37,362 nt of DNA from Acetothermia bacterium UBA3571 (GCA_002375995.1 DFNI01000007.1:1-37362), one strand, 5' to 3'; numbered from the stretch's first letter, positions 1 through 8,640 are shown. Numbers and translations: made by a program. Notes: generated by a model from the letters alone, not told the origin.

Positions 1-752
1 GAGTACGTGACCTACGATGACCCACGGGTGCACAACATCGCCGCGCCCGCCCACCTCCCCGCGCCCAGGCCCAACACGCCCGCCTGCGGGAGCTCCTGGG
101 GTTGTACGGGGCAGAGGTGACCTGTGTCTCCGAACTCCCCGGCCATCCCAACTCCGTGTTCACCCGGGACCCCATCGTGGTGACCCCCGAGGGGTTCGTG
201 GAGCTCCACATGGGCCTTCCCACCCGGCGGGGGGAGGAGGCTTGGCTCGCCCGGCACCTGGAGAACTTGGGGATCCCCCGTGCGGGCCGTATTGAACCCC
301 CGGGTACCCTGGAGGGAGGGGACGTGATCCTGGCGGGGCAGGTGGCGTTCGTGGGGAGGTCCTCCCGTACCAACGATGAAGGGGTGCGCCAGCTCGCGGC
401 GATCCTGGAACGCATGGGATACGAGGTCCGGGTCGCCCGGGTTCCTTCCCTCTACCTCCACATCGGGGGGGCCATGAGCATGGTGGCCCCGGATCGGGTG
501 TTGGCCTGTGCCGGTGTCTTCCCCCGTGACTTCTTCAGGGGGTTCGATGTAATCGAGGTGCCCCCGGATGACTTTGTGAGCGGAAACGTCATCTGCCTGC
601 GGCCGGACGAAGTCTTGGTGGAACGCTCCCAGCGCGTGGTGGCGGAGGTCCTGGAGGCGGCGGGGGTCTCGGTCCACCCCGTGGACCTCTCGGAGTTCGT
701 GAAGGGATCGGGCGGCCCCACGTGCCTTATCCTTCCGGTGGAGAGGGGCTAG
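1..752 (+). CDS. Amidinotransferase/dimethylargininase-family hydrolase, 5' end outside window, frameshifted
   Basis: Members of this fold (arginine deiminase, dimethylargininase, amidinotransferase) attack guanidino groups with a catalytic Cys. Visible family features in the main frame are SVFTRDP near position 160, GTLEGGD near 300-320, the His-containing LHIGG near 460 and a C-terminal GGPTC near 710-725 holding the presumed nucleophile; the acidic residue, His and Cys are all kept. The main frame is blocked by a TGA at 18-20. However, positions 1-60 in another frame read EYVTYDDPRVHNIAAPAHL, which looks like the expected N-terminal strand, and the main frame resumes as RAQAQHARLRELL. One missing C in the C-run at 57-60 would join the two. 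The true start is therefore left of the window. Either the gene is newly broken or the run was misread. Substrate cannot be told from sequence. Confidence 0.72.
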
Positions 753-755
753 GGG

Positions 756-2237
756 ATGGAGGGGGTGGAGCTCCGGGCCGCGTTGCGGGAGGTGGAACCC
801 CTCGTCGGTGGGAGGGTGGCCAAGGTTTACCAAGTAGGGGAAGTGATCTTCCTGCGCATTTTCTCGCCTCCCGGGGCGCTAGTCATCGATCCCTTGGATA
901 AAGCGTTCCACCGCACCGAGCTCCGCCCCCCCACACCGGACCGCCCCCCGGCGTTCGCAGCGCTCCTGCGAAAATACTTGCGGGGAAGGCCCCTCCTTTC
1001 CCTGGAGCAGGCGGGCTACGATCGGGCCCTCAGGCTCCGGTTCCCCGAGGTGGATCTCGTGGTCGACTACCGCCCCCGGCGGGGGAACGTCCTCCTGGTG
1101 CAGGGGACGAGGGTGCTGGGCACCCTGGGGGAAGCGGGGCTTTCCCCCGTGGATTGGGGGCGGCCGGAGGATCCCGCGGAGGGAGTGGGCCCTGGGATCA
1201 AGCGGGCCCTGGAGGCCAGGCTCGGGCGGACCCCCACGGAGAAGGAGCTCCGAGAGCTCGTCGAGGAACTCCTGTCCGCGGAGCCCCGGGGGTACCTCTA
1301 CCGTACCCCCAGGGGGCCAGTAGCTTCCTTTTTTCCCCGGCCGGAGCTTGGGGACGGGGAGGAGTTTCCCCACTACTTCCAAGCCCTGGACCGGGTGCGG
1401 GAGGAGGACCTTTTCCTGGGCGAGGCCCGCACGCTTATCCGGGCGGTCCGCGACGCCATCAAACGGAAGCGGAGCGCCTTGCGGAAGGTGGAGGAGGAGC
1501 TCGGGGAGGCCCGGGGATGGGAGGAACTCAAGACCAAGGCGGACCTCATCCTCACCCGGCTCCACGAGATCCCCCGGGGGACGCGGGAGATCGAGGTGGA
1601 AGGGTTCGACGGAGAGCCCGTAAGGATCACGCTGGACCCCGCGATCCCACCCCAAGAATATGCCCAGAGGCTCTACGCCCGGGCGCGGAAGCTCCGCCGG
1701 GCTCAAGGTGAGCTTCCCCGGAGGCTAAAGCGCCTGCGGGAAGAGCTGGAGGAATTGGGGGAGCTTCTCCGGGAGCTCGAGGGGAGGCCGTACCTCGCCC
1801 CGTACCTGGAGGGGGAGCTGGAGGCCCTGGGGGTGAGGGTTCCCCGCCCCCCGGCTGCCCCGAGGGAGGAAAAGCCTCGGCCGCGGGAGTTCACCATCGG
1901 GGGATATCGGGTGCTCGTGGGGCGTTCGGCCCGAGAGAACGAAAGGTTGGTGCGGGAGGCCCATCCCCGGGACCTGTGGCTACACGCCCGCGGGGTCCCC
2001 GGGGCCCACGTGATCCTGAAGTGCGCCGGGAGGGAGGTACCGCAAGAGGTGCTGGAGGAGGCGGCCCGACTCGCGGCCTGGCATTCCAAGGCCCGGTATG
2101 ATACAAAGGTCGCCGTGACCTATACCGAGGTGAGACACCTGCGGAAGCCGAAAGGGGCGCCGCCCGGGGCGTTCGCGGTGTACAAAGAGCAAGTGATCGT
2201 GGTGCGGCCGGGAGGGGAGGATGGACCGAGCGCTTGA
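756..2237 (+). CDS. rqcH: NFACT family protein, RqcH-type ribosome quality control factor
   Basis: RqcH/NEMF proteins bind stalled 50S subunits with peptidyl-tRNA and recruit tRNA-Ala to add C-terminal alanine tails. The N-terminal NFACT-N region is recognisable, including an Asp-Arg pair in EQAGYDR (D89, R90) that probably corresponds to the DR motif needed for tailing in RqcH, followed by RRGNVLLV. A helical, charged region from about 220 to 345 fits the coiled-coil arms. The NFACT-R signature DLWLHARGVPGAHVI begins near residue 406. At 493 aa it is shorter than the roughly 560-580 aa Firmicutes proteins, mostly through a compact C-terminus. The ATG lies 3 bases after the preceding stop, and the end overlaps the M50 protease gene by 17 bases. 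Family assignment is firm; the RqcH activity is inferred. Confidence 0.85.
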   Translation: MEGVELRAALREVEPLVGGRVAKVYQVGEVIFLRIFSPPGALVIDPLDKAFHRTELRPPTPDRPPAFAALLRKYLRGRPLLSLEQAGYDRALRLRFPEVDLVVDYRPRRGNVLLVQGTRVLGTLGEAGLSPVDWGRPEDPAEGVGPGIKRALEARLGRTPTEKELRELVEELLSAEPRGYLYRTPRGPVASFFPRPELGDGEEFPHYFQALDRVREEDLFLGEARTLIRAVRDAIKRKRSALRKVEEELGEARGWEELKTKADLILTRLHEIPRGTREIEVEGFDGEPVRITLDPAIPPQEYAQRLYARARKLRRAQGELPRRLKRLREELEELGELLRELEGRPYLAPYLEGELEALGVRVPRPPAAPREEKPRPREFTIGGYRVLVGRSARENERLVREAHPRDLWLHARGVPGAHVILKCAGREVPQEVLEEAARLAAWHSKARYDTKVAVTYTEVRHLRKPKGAPPGAFAVYKEQVIVVRPGGEDGPSA

Positions 2238-2865
2238 AGGGCTGTTGGCAGTATTGGCCCTCATCTGCAGTGTGATCCCCCACGAGGTGGCCCACGGGTA
2301 TGTGGCGTGGAAGCTGGGGGATCCCACCGCCAAGCTCTCCCGGCGCCTCACGCTGAACCCCCTGCGACACATCGATCCCATCGGCTCCATCCTCATCCCC
2401 GGGATACTGGTCTTCATGCGGCTGGTGACCCGGGTGAATGTCCCGGTCTTCGGGTGGGCCAAGCCCGTGCCCATAAACCCCTGGTACTTCCGGGATCCAC
2501 CTCGGGGGATCATGTACGTTTCCCTGGCGGGGCCCGCGACCAACATGGGTGTGGCCCTCCTCGCCGCCGGGCTCGGGCGGCTCCTTTGGCTCACGGGCCC
2601 CCCCGACTTCCTCTACTGGCCCATGGTGTTTCTGACCTATTTGGGCGTGATTTCCCTCTTCCTTGCGTTTTTGAACCTCCTCCCCATCCCCCCGTTGGAC
2701 GGCTCCAAGGTGTTGGCGTTCTTCCTTCCCCCGGACCTCCGGCGCCAGTACCTCTCGCTGGGGATGTTCGGGATCTTGATCCTCTTTGCGTTGCTTTACT
2801 TCACCCCGGTGCTCCAGTGGCTGGGGGAGGTGGCCTTCCGCATCTGGGGCTATATTTCCTGGTAG
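2221..2865 (+). CDS. Site-2 protease family (peptidase M50) membrane metalloprotease
   Basis: This 214-residue integral membrane zinc protease belongs to the compact, PDZ-less group of M50/rhomboid-like S2P proteins. The zinc-binding HEVAH lies at residues 21-25 inside the first hydrophobic segment. The second active-site motif NLLPIPPLDG is at 152-161 and supplies the third zinc ligand, Asp160. About five or six hydrophobic segments are visible. The bacterial family cleaves membrane-embedded substrates, but for this short subgroup substrates are mostly unknown. The ATG at 2221 overlaps the end of the NFACT gene by 17 bases, so the two are probably co-transcribed. It is followed by the separate trigger factor promoter. 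Confidence 0.9.
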   Translation: MDRALEGLLAVLALICSVIPHEVAHGYVAWKLGDPTAKLSRRLTLNPLRHIDPIGSILIPGILVFMRLVTRVNVPVFGWAKPVPINPWYFRDPPRGIMYVSLAGPATNMGVALLAAGLGRLLWLTGPPDFLYWPMVFLTYLGVISLFLAFLNLLPIPPLDGSKVLAFFLPPDLRRQYLSLGMFGILILFALLYFTPVLQWLGEVAFRIWGYISW

Positions 2866-2888
2866 GGGTAAAGCGAGGAAGGTACGCG

Positions 2889-2894
2889 TATAAT
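2889..2894 (+). promoter_or_regulatory. -10 box of tig, near-leaderless promoter
   Basis: A perfect TATAAT lies 8 bases before the tig ATG at 2903, and there is no Shine-Dalgarno sequence between them. A transcript from this box would start at about 2901, leaving a leader of roughly two bases. No good -35 element is visible 16-18 bases upstream. Confidence 0.55.
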
Positions 2895-2902
2895 CACCCG
2901 TC

Positions 2903-4021
2903 ATGGCCGATAAAGCAAAGATCGAGGTCAAGCGTGAAGGCGACGAGGTTACCGTAGTGGTGGAGCTAACCGAGGAGGAACTCCGCGCCGCCGAGGACGA
3001 GGCCTATCGGCGGGTGGTCCGGGAGTTGAACGTTCCCGGCTTCCGGCCCGGCAAGGTCCCAAAGGCGGTGCTCCTTTCCCGTTACGGTCCGGATCTCTTC
3101 GACGACGAGGTCAAAGAGATCCTGGTGGACAAATGGCTCCCCAAAGCCATGGAGGAACACCAGCTCAAGCCTCTCTCCTCCCCCAAAGTGGAGATAAAGG
3201 AGTTCCAGCGGGGAAAGCGCCTCGTCTTCCAGGCCACCTTCGCCGTGTGGCCCGAGGTAGAGATCCCCGACGAACTGGATCTGGAGCTTCCCGAGGCCCC
3301 GGCGGCCGAGGTGGAGGAAGAGGAGCTCACGGAGACCCTAGAGGAACTCAAGCGACGCGCCGCCATCCTCGAGCCCAAGGACGGTCCTGCGGAACCGGGC
3401 GATGTGGTGCGCTTCAAGCATCGCGATGACCTCTACGAGGTGGAGGTGGGGGAGGGCGAGGAAGGCCTTCCCCACAAGCTCCTGGGGAAGCGCCCCGGGG
3501 ATATCGTAGTGATCGAGGACGAAAAGGGTCGGAAGCTCTCCATCGAGGTCACCCAGGTCTACAAGATGACCATCCCCACCGAAGAAGAGGTGGCGGCCCA
3601 CTACGGCGAGGAAAGCTGGGAGGAGCTCAAAGAAAGGGCGAGGGCCGAGATCCGCCAGCGTAAGGAAGCCGAACGAAAAGGGCGCATGCGCCTGGCGGCG
3701 CTGGACGCCCTGGCCGAAAAGCTCGGGATCGAGGTGCCTCCGAGCCTCCTGGAGGAGGAGGTGGAGATAGAGCTTGCCCGCCACGGGAAAAAGGAAGAAC
3801 TCCGCCCCGAGGTGGAGGAGGTGGTGCGGCGCCGGATGCGCCGCTGGATCGTCTCGCGGCTGGTGGCATCCCAGAAGGGCCTTTACCCTTCCGAGGACGA
3901 GGTGCGGAACATGGCCCGCTCCCTGGAGGTGGAGGAGGACTTGGTGCGGTCCCGGTGGATATTCGAGCGGGCGGCGGACTGGATCTTGGAGCACGCGAAA
4001 AAGGGGAAGGAGGAAGGATGA
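2903..4021 (+). CDS. tig: Trigger factor, ribosome-associated chaperone
   Basis: Trigger factor docks at the ribosomal exit tunnel and shields nascent chains. The ribosome-binding signature GFRPGKVP is at about residues 46-53. The middle FKBP-type domain (about 150-220) is short and poorly conserved. The C-terminal helical arms (about 225-360) are rich in Glu, Lys and Arg, as expected for the substrate cradle. At 372 aa it is shorter than the usual 430 or so, mainly in the FKBP region, so prolyl isomerase activity is doubtful. The ATG at 2903 sits directly downstream of a TATAAT box. The gene ends in an ATGA overlap with clpP, the classic tig-clpP pairing. Confidence 0.93.
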   Translation: MADKAKIEVKREGDEVTVVVELTEEELRAAEDEAYRRVVRELNVPGFRPGKVPKAVLLSRYGPDLFDDEVKEILVDKWLPKAMEEHQLKPLSSPKVEIKEFQRGKRLVFQATFAVWPEVEIPDELDLELPEAPAAEVEEEELTETLEELKRRAAILEPKDGPAEPGDVVRFKHRDDLYEVEVGEGEEGLPHKLLGKRPGDIVVIEDEKGRKLSIEVTQVYKMTIPTEEEVAAHYGEESWEELKERARAEIRQRKEAERKGRMRLAALDALAEKLGIEVPPSLLEEEVEIELARHGKKEELRPEVEEVVRRRMRRWIVSRLVASQKGLYPSEDEVRNMARSLEVEEDLVRSRWIFERAADWILEHAKKGKEEG

Positions 4022-4626
4022 AGCTTCAGTGGCCCTACGAGGAAGAGCGCATGATGCGCTACTACGAGCGGGCCTTCGCCCGCCTGTTCAAGGACAGGAT
4101 TATCTTCCTTTCCGGGGAGATCATCCTGAGCGCCGGGGGCGCCCCGTATTCAGGGGCGGCGGACAACATCATCGCTCAGCTCCTCTGCCTCGAGGCCGAG
4201 GACCCTGAGCGCGACATCTACCTCTACATCAACTCCCCCGGGGGGGACGTGCACGCGGCGCTGGCCATCTACGACACCATGCAGTACGTGAAGTGCCCCG
4301 TGCAGACCATATGTGTGGGGATGGCGGCCTCGGCGGCGGCCCTGATCCTGGCCGGGGGCGAGAAGGGGAAACGCTTCGCCCTCCCCAATTCCCGCATCAT
4401 GATCCACCAGCCCTGGGGTGGGGTGCGGGGGCAGGCGGTGGACCTCAAGATCCACGCTGAGGAGATCATGAAGATCCGAGACCGGATAAACGAGATCCTC
4501 GCCCACCACACCGGCCAGCCCAAGGAGAAGATCGAACACGACACTGACCGCGACTTCTTCATGTCCGCGGAAGAGGCCAAGGAATACGGCCTCGTGGACG
4601 AGATCATTACCCATCGCAAGCGTTGA
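4018..4626 (+). CDS. clpP: ATP-dependent Clp protease proteolytic subunit
   Basis: This is the 202-residue serine peptidase that forms the double-heptamer chamber of Clp proteases. The catalytic triad is visible as Ser105 in GMAAS, His130 in RIMIHQPWGG and Asp179 in DTDRDFF. The ATG at 4018 overlaps the tig stop and is preceded by GGAAGGAGG-like sequence. The start chosen gives a sequence beginning MKLQWPYEEE, longer at the N-terminus than the processed E. coli enzyme but without an obvious cleavable propeptide. clpX, which often follows, is absent; an alcohol dehydrogenase follows instead. Confidence 0.95.
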   Translation: MKLQWPYEEERMMRYYERAFARLFKDRIIFLSGEIILSAGGAPYSGAADNIIAQLLCLEAEDPERDIYLYINSPGGDVHAALAIYDTMQYVKCPVQTICVGMAASAAALILAGGEKGKRFALPNSRIMIHQPWGGVRGQAVDLKIHAEEIMKIRDRINEILAHHTGQPKEKIEHDTDRDFFMSAEEAKEYGLVDEIITHRKR

Positions 4627-4631
4627 AGGCG

Positions 4632-5630
4632 ATGAGGGCTCAGGTGTTGGAGCGCCAGGGGCCGGTGGAGGACCGGCCCCTTTTGCTTAGGGAAGTCCCT
4701 TCCCCGCGGCCGGAAAGTGCCCAAGTCCTCATAAAGGTCACGGTTTGCGGGGTGTGCCACACCGACCTCCACATCGTGGAGGGAGACCTTCCCTTGCACA
4801 AAGTGCCCTTGATCCCGGGACACGAGATCGTGGGGCGTGTCGAGGCCGTGGGACAGGGGGTCGAGGGGATCTCGGAGGGGCAGCGGGTGGGGGTGGCGTG
4901 GCTCCATTGGGCCTGTGGGGAATGTCGTTTTTGCCGCCGCGGCGCGGAGAACCTCTGTGAACGTGCCCTCTTTACCGGGTGGGACGCAGACGGGGGGTAC
5001 GCCGAATATACCGTGGCCTACGCGGACTTCGTTTACCCTATCCCCGAGGGGGTTCCCGATGAGAACGTGGCGCCCCTTCTTTGCGCAGGGATCGTGGGGT
5101 ACCGGGCCTTGAAGCGCGCGATTCAAGGGAGGGAGCCGGGGAGACTGGGCCTCTACGGCTTCGGGGCTTCGGCCCACATCGCCATCCAGATCGCGAGGCA
5201 CCTCGGCTGGGAGGTCTACGTGTTCACGAGAAGTCCCCAGAACAAGGCCCTGGCCCGGGAGCTCGGGGCTGCTTGGGTGGGAGAGGCGCAGGATCGCCCC
5301 CCGGAGCCCCTGGGCGCCGCGGTGATCTACGCCCCCGCCGGGTGGATCGTCCCGGAGGCCCTCCGCTCTCTGGATAGAGGGGGAAGGCTCTCTTTGGCCG
5401 GGATCCACATGACCCCCATCCCGGAGATGCCCTATTCCCTCCTGTACCAGGAGCGGGAGGTGGTCTCGGTGGCCAACGCTACCCGGGCCGACGCCCGCGA
5501 GCTTCTGCGTTACGCGGTGGAGATCCCCATCGAGACCGAGGTAACGCCGTTCCCCTTGGATGCGGCGAACGAGGCCCTCGTAAAGCTTAAGGAGCGGAGG
5601 ATTCGCGGGGCCGCGGTGCTGGTTGTATGA
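4632..5630 (+). CDS. Zinc-dependent alcohol dehydrogenase (medium-chain, adh_fam_2-like)
   Basis: This is an NAD(P)-dependent medium-chain dehydrogenase, about 332 aa. Catalytic zinc ligands are expected in GVCHTD, PGHE and LLCAG. The structural zinc lobe is CGECRFCRRGAENLC. The nucleotide-binding turn reads GLYGFGASAHIA. Strings such as WLHWACGEC and ADGGYAEYT are typical of the bacterial family that oxidises or reduces simple alcohols and aldehydes. A TTG at 4623 overlapping the clpP stop is an alternative start, but the ATG at 4632 fits the family N-terminus better. It may be transcribed with clpP. The physiological substrate cannot be read from the sequence. Confidence 0.88.
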   Translation: MRAQVLERQGPVEDRPLLLREVPSPRPESAQVLIKVTVCGVCHTDLHIVEGDLPLHKVPLIPGHEIVGRVEAVGQGVEGISEGQRVGVAWLHWACGECRFCRRGAENLCERALFTGWDADGGYAEYTVAYADFVYPIPEGVPDENVAPLLCAGIVGYRALKRAIQGREPGRLGLYGFGASAHIAIQIARHLGWEVYVFTRSPQNKALARELGAAWVGEAQDRPPEPLGAAVIYAPAGWIVPEALRSLDRGGRLSLAGIHMTPIPEMPYSLLYQEREVVSVANATRADARELLRYAVEIPIETEVTPFPLDAANEALVKLKERRIRGAAVLVV

Positions 5631-5649
5631 TCGCCGTGGGGTGACGGCG

Positions 5650-5943
5650 ATGGCCCGGCACGAGCAGGCCCCGGTGACCGAACTCTTCCCGCCCCAGGGG
5701 CAGTGGACCGAGGCAGATTACTTTTCGCTTCCCGAGATCAATCGGTATCTGGAGCTTTCCGATGGGAGGTTGATCATGCCGCCTCATCCTACCAGGAGCC
5801 ACCAGGCCGCCCTCGAGGCGCTATATGTGAGGCTACGGGCATTTGTTGCCGAAAGAGATCTGGGTGAGGTCCATGTCGCCCCCCTCCCGGTGAGGCTTTG
5901 GCCGGGCAGGATCAGTAACGTCGGAGCTTGTCTCCGACGTTGA
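5650..5943 (+). pseudogene. Truncated Uma2-family (PD-(D/E)XK-like) protein remnant
   Basis: The first 85 or so residues match the N-terminus of Uma2/DUF820 proteins: a WTEADYFSLPE helix, RYLELSDGRLIM, then PTRSHQ and PLPVRLWPGRI. Uma2 proteins have a restriction endonuclease-like fold and are usually about 180-200 aa. Here similarity ends at about 5912, just where the catalytic EPD strand should begin, and the frame runs into a hairpin and a stop. The catalytic half is missing, so the gene is almost certainly dead. The ATG at 5650 is the best start; an upstream in-frame ATG at 5623 overlaps the dehydrogenase. Confidence 0.65.
5917..5941. repeat. 10-bp inverted repeat (hairpin) at the Uma2 break point
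   Basis: AACGTCGGAG and CTCCGACGTT form a perfect 10-bp stem with a 5-base loop (CTTGT). It lies exactly where Uma2 similarity ends. There is no T-tract, so it is not a standard terminator. It could be the scar of a small mobile repeat. Confidence 0.6.
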
Positions 5944-6013
5944 CCAGGATTTCCGTATACCGTGGACAGACGGCGATATACATCGCCCGTGACGGCGGGC
6001 CAAGGAGGTGGAG

Positions 6014-6538
6014 ATGCTGAAGGAGCTTTCTTGGGAGGAGGCAATAAAGCTCGCGTCCCCGTATCCGTACGTGTTGGCGGTGACGGTGGATAAAAACGGA
6101 AAGCCCAATGCCATCGGGCTCGGGTGGTGGACTTACGTTTCGTGGGAGCCGCCGATGATCGCCATCGCGGTGGGACCGGAGCGCTACTCCTACGAGTGCT
6201 TGGAGTACTGTGGTGAGTTCGTGCTGTGCTTCCCCGCGGAGGACCAGTGGAGGGGGGCGTGGCATTGCGGCACCGTCTCCGGACGCGGCCGGGACAAGCT
6301 CGCCGAGGCAGGCCTCAAGACGATCCCCGCCGAGGTGGTGAGGCCTCCGCTAATCGAGGGGGCCACCGTGTGTTATGAGTGCCGGGTAAAGGAGAGGGTG
6401 AAGGCCGGGGACCACGAGCTCTTCATCGCCGATGTGGTGGCGATCCACGGCGATCCAGGAAAACACAAGCACCTTTACTCCATCGGCTACGAGAGGCTCA
6501 CTTCACTCTCCCACCGGGAGGTAACCCCGTTTAGTTGA
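6014..6538 (+). CDS. Flavin reductase-like, FMN-binding split-barrel protein
   Basis: This is a 174-residue protein of the flavin reductase/DIM6-NTAB family. Recognisable features are the opening strand YPYVLAVTVDKNGKPNAIGLGW, in which a substrate enters an FMN-binding barrel, the PPMIAIAV strand and the closing ECRVKERVKAGDHELFIADV segment typical of the family. Such proteins bind FMN and reduce flavins, or act as electron-transfer flavoproteins in anaerobes. The ATG at 6014 is preceded by a strong AAGGAGGTG at 6002-6010, which decides the start. The stop overlaps the next gene's ATG by one base (TGATG), so it is probably translated with the aminotransferase. Confidence 0.85.
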   Translation: MLKELSWEEAIKLASPYPYVLAVTVDKNGKPNAIGLGWWTYVSWEPPMIAIAVGPERYSYECLEYCGEFVLCFPAEDQWRGAWHCGTVSGRGRDKLAEAGLKTIPAEVVRPPLIEGATVCYECRVKERVKAGDHELFIADVVAIHGDPGKHKHLYSIGYERLTSLSHREVTPFS

Positions 6539-7710
6539 TGGAATTTCAGTCGTTCCGGCGCGAGTTCCCGCTCCTTGAGCGGGTGGTGTGGCTCGCCTCG
6601 GCGGGAACGGGGCCCATGCCCAAGCGATCCCTGGAGAGGATCCAACAAGCACTCCACACCGGCTTCGACCCCACGGCTTTTGAGGAGGGAATCTCCCAGA
6701 AGGTGCGGGACTTGGTCGCCCGGCTCCTCTCGGTGGATCCCGTGGAGGTGGCCCTCACCCGCTCCACCACGGAGGGGCTGAACGCCGTCGCCGTGGCCCT
6801 CCCCTGGTCGCAGGGCGACAACGTGGTCATCACCGACCAGGAGTACCCCGCCAACGCCGTTCCCTGGTACCACCAAGCCCATCTCCGCGGGATCGAGATC
6901 CGGGTCGTCGGTTCCCGGGACGGGAAGTTGCCCCTGGACGCCTTCGCGGAGGCGGTGGACCGGCGCACCCGGGTCATCGCCGTGAGTCACGTTCAATTCG
7001 GAAGTGGATTCCGCGTGGATCTCGCCGGCCTCTCTGAGCTCGCCCGCGCCCACGGGGCGCTCTTGGTGGTGGATGCGATACAGTCGGTGGGCGTGATCCG
7101 GATACATCCCCGGGACCTGGGGGTGGACGTCCTGGCGTGCGGTGGCTACAAGTGGCTTTGCGGTCCGGAGGGAACGGGGTTTCTTTACGCAAGGGAGGAA
7201 GTCGCCGAGGCGCTCCGCCCTGCGGCGGTGGGATTCCCCAACATATCTCCCGAGGAGTACGGAAACCTCTGGGATGCCGTGTGCGGTGGAGGTGTATGGG
7301 TAAGGGATTTCGTCGGATATGCCCCCGGGGCCTCTCGGTTCGACGGGGTGGGGCTCAATCCGGTGCTTTTCTCGGCCTTTGCCGCGTCCCTGGAGTACTT
7401 CCTAGAGATTGGCCTGGCGCGGATCGAGGAGAGGGCGCTGGAGCTTTCCGGAAAGCTCATCGGGGAACTATCCCAGCGGGGGTGTGAGGTCGTCACGCCC
7501 CTGGCCGCTGCGGAGCGGGCGGGGATCGTGCTTGTGCGCGGGCCGTGGGATCTCGGGTCTCCGGAAGCCCGGGAGGCCGTGGACAGACACTTCCTCTCGC
7601 GGGGGCTAAAGGTCCACGTGCGCGCCGGGGGGATCCGCGTCTCCACACATTGCTTCAATACCCCCGATGATCTGGCGCTTTTCTTGGCCGCGTTGGAGGA
7701 GCTCGGCTGA
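6538..7710 (+). CDS. Class V aminotransferase (cysteine desulfurase/isopenicillin epimerase-like)
   Basis: This is a fold type I PLP enzyme of 390 aa. The Schiff-base Lys is probably K205 in GGYKWLCGPEG, preceded by VVDAIQSVG, which holds the Asp that pairs with the PLP ring nitrogen. TRSTTEGLN near residue 77 is the phosphate-binding region. KWLCGPEGTGFLYA is typical of the group related to isopenicillin N epimerase and CsdA-like enzymes. The usual flexible active-site Cys loop of cysteine desulfurases is not evident, so aminotransferase, lyase or epimerase activities are all open. It starts in a TGATG overlap with the flavin reductase gene. Confidence 0.85.
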   Translation: MEFQSFRREFPLLERVVWLASAGTGPMPKRSLERIQQALHTGFDPTAFEEGISQKVRDLVARLLSVDPVEVALTRSTTEGLNAVAVALPWSQGDNVVITDQEYPANAVPWYHQAHLRGIEIRVVGSRDGKLPLDAFAEAVDRRTRVIAVSHVQFGSGFRVDLAGLSELARAHGALLVVDAIQSVGVIRIHPRDLGVDVLACGGYKWLCGPEGTGFLYAREEVAEALRPAAVGFPNISPEEYGNLWDAVCGGGVWVRDFVGYAPGASRFDGVGLNPVLFSAFAASLEYFLEIGLARIEERALELSGKLIGELSQRGCEVVTPLAAAERAGIVLVRGPWDLGSPEAREAVDRHFLSRGLKVHVRAGGIRVSTHCFNTPDDLALFLAALEELG

Positions 7711-7729
7711 AACGGGCTCTTTTCAGCCG
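7704..7729 (+). other. Hairpin overlapping the aminotransferase stop codon
   Basis: CGGCTGAAA and TTTCAGCCG form a 9-bp stem with an 8-base loop, and the TGA stop lies in the left arm. It could end transcription or protect the 3' end, but it lacks a run of T, so intrinsic termination is uncertain. Confidence 0.4.
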
Positions 7730-7745
7730 GATTTGCAGCCGCGGT

Positions 7746-8640
7746 TCAGGCGGGGAGGGCGTCGGGGATCCCGAGCTCCAGGCGCCGCAGCCGCGGATAG
7801 AGCATCGCCCACATGGTCACCCCCAGGATGAAGCCCCCGAAGACCATGTACAGGAAGGCGATCCCTCGGCCTGGTCCCACCCCGATCAACCTCCCTATGC
7901 TCCCGGCCAACGGCCCTTCCACCGCCAACAGGGGCTCGAACACCCGGTCCGCCAAAGGTCCGGCGAGGAGGTAGGCCAAGGGGAGCGAGGACCAGGCGAT
8001 CATCCGCCGGGTGGCAAACACCCTTCCCTGGAGCTCCAGCGGGGTCTTGGCCAACCAGATGGCTTGGCTGCATCCGTTGACGATGGGGATGGAGAAATAC
8101 ACCGAGAACGCGGCAATCCCCAAGATGAGAACGTTCGGAGGAAATCCGGCCAGGAACCCAATACCCCCTACCGAAAGGAGGCTCCCCAGGACCGCGCTGG
8201 TGGAGAAGCTCAAAACCAGGGGGGTGAAGAGGACGTACACCAGGCCGATGGTGAAGTTCGCCAGGGCGAAGAGGAGCAACAGGCCCAAGAGGCCGCGGTG
8301 GGCGGCGATGTACCGCCAGCCGTCCAGGGCCTCCCGGAGGAGGGAGACTTTTTCGTCGGCGGGGGCGGCCCGGGCGGGGCGGGGGATGCGCACGGCGACC
8401 AGGGTGGAGACGGCGAAGAGGAAGTAGCGAAGTCGATGGCGATGATCCCCCCGAAAGGAGGATCCCGGGAAGGGAGGTGGACACCATAATGAGGGCGAAG
8501 CGGGTGACGGAGCCCGTGGTCTGAAACGCCCACACACCCAAGGCGAACCCGGTGAGCTTCGAACCGACGAGAGAGACCAGCTGGCCGAACCAAACCAGGA
8601 GAAACGCCCTAACGCCCTCTACCCGTGAGTCGAATCCCGT
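7746..8640 (-). pseudogene. Decayed major facilitator superfamily (MFS) transporter
   Basis: Three reading frames together rebuild an MFS exporter. The first reads VRAFLLVWFGQLVSLVGSKL followed by a typical first helix up to SLPGILLS (about 8613 down to 8460). It then jumps to IIAIDFAT, which belongs after helix 5 or 6, so roughly 100-130 residues are deleted. Within IDFAT the frame breaks again near 8431; one extra T would restore DFATFLFAVSTLVAVRIPRP. From there about 220 residues of C-terminal helices continue to the stop at 7746. At the 5' end there is no ATG, GTG or TTG. An AAGGAG at 8647-8652 stands 6 bases from an ACG codon at 8640, where an ATG would be expected. Deletion, frameshift and lost start show this gene is dead. 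Confidence 0.85.
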
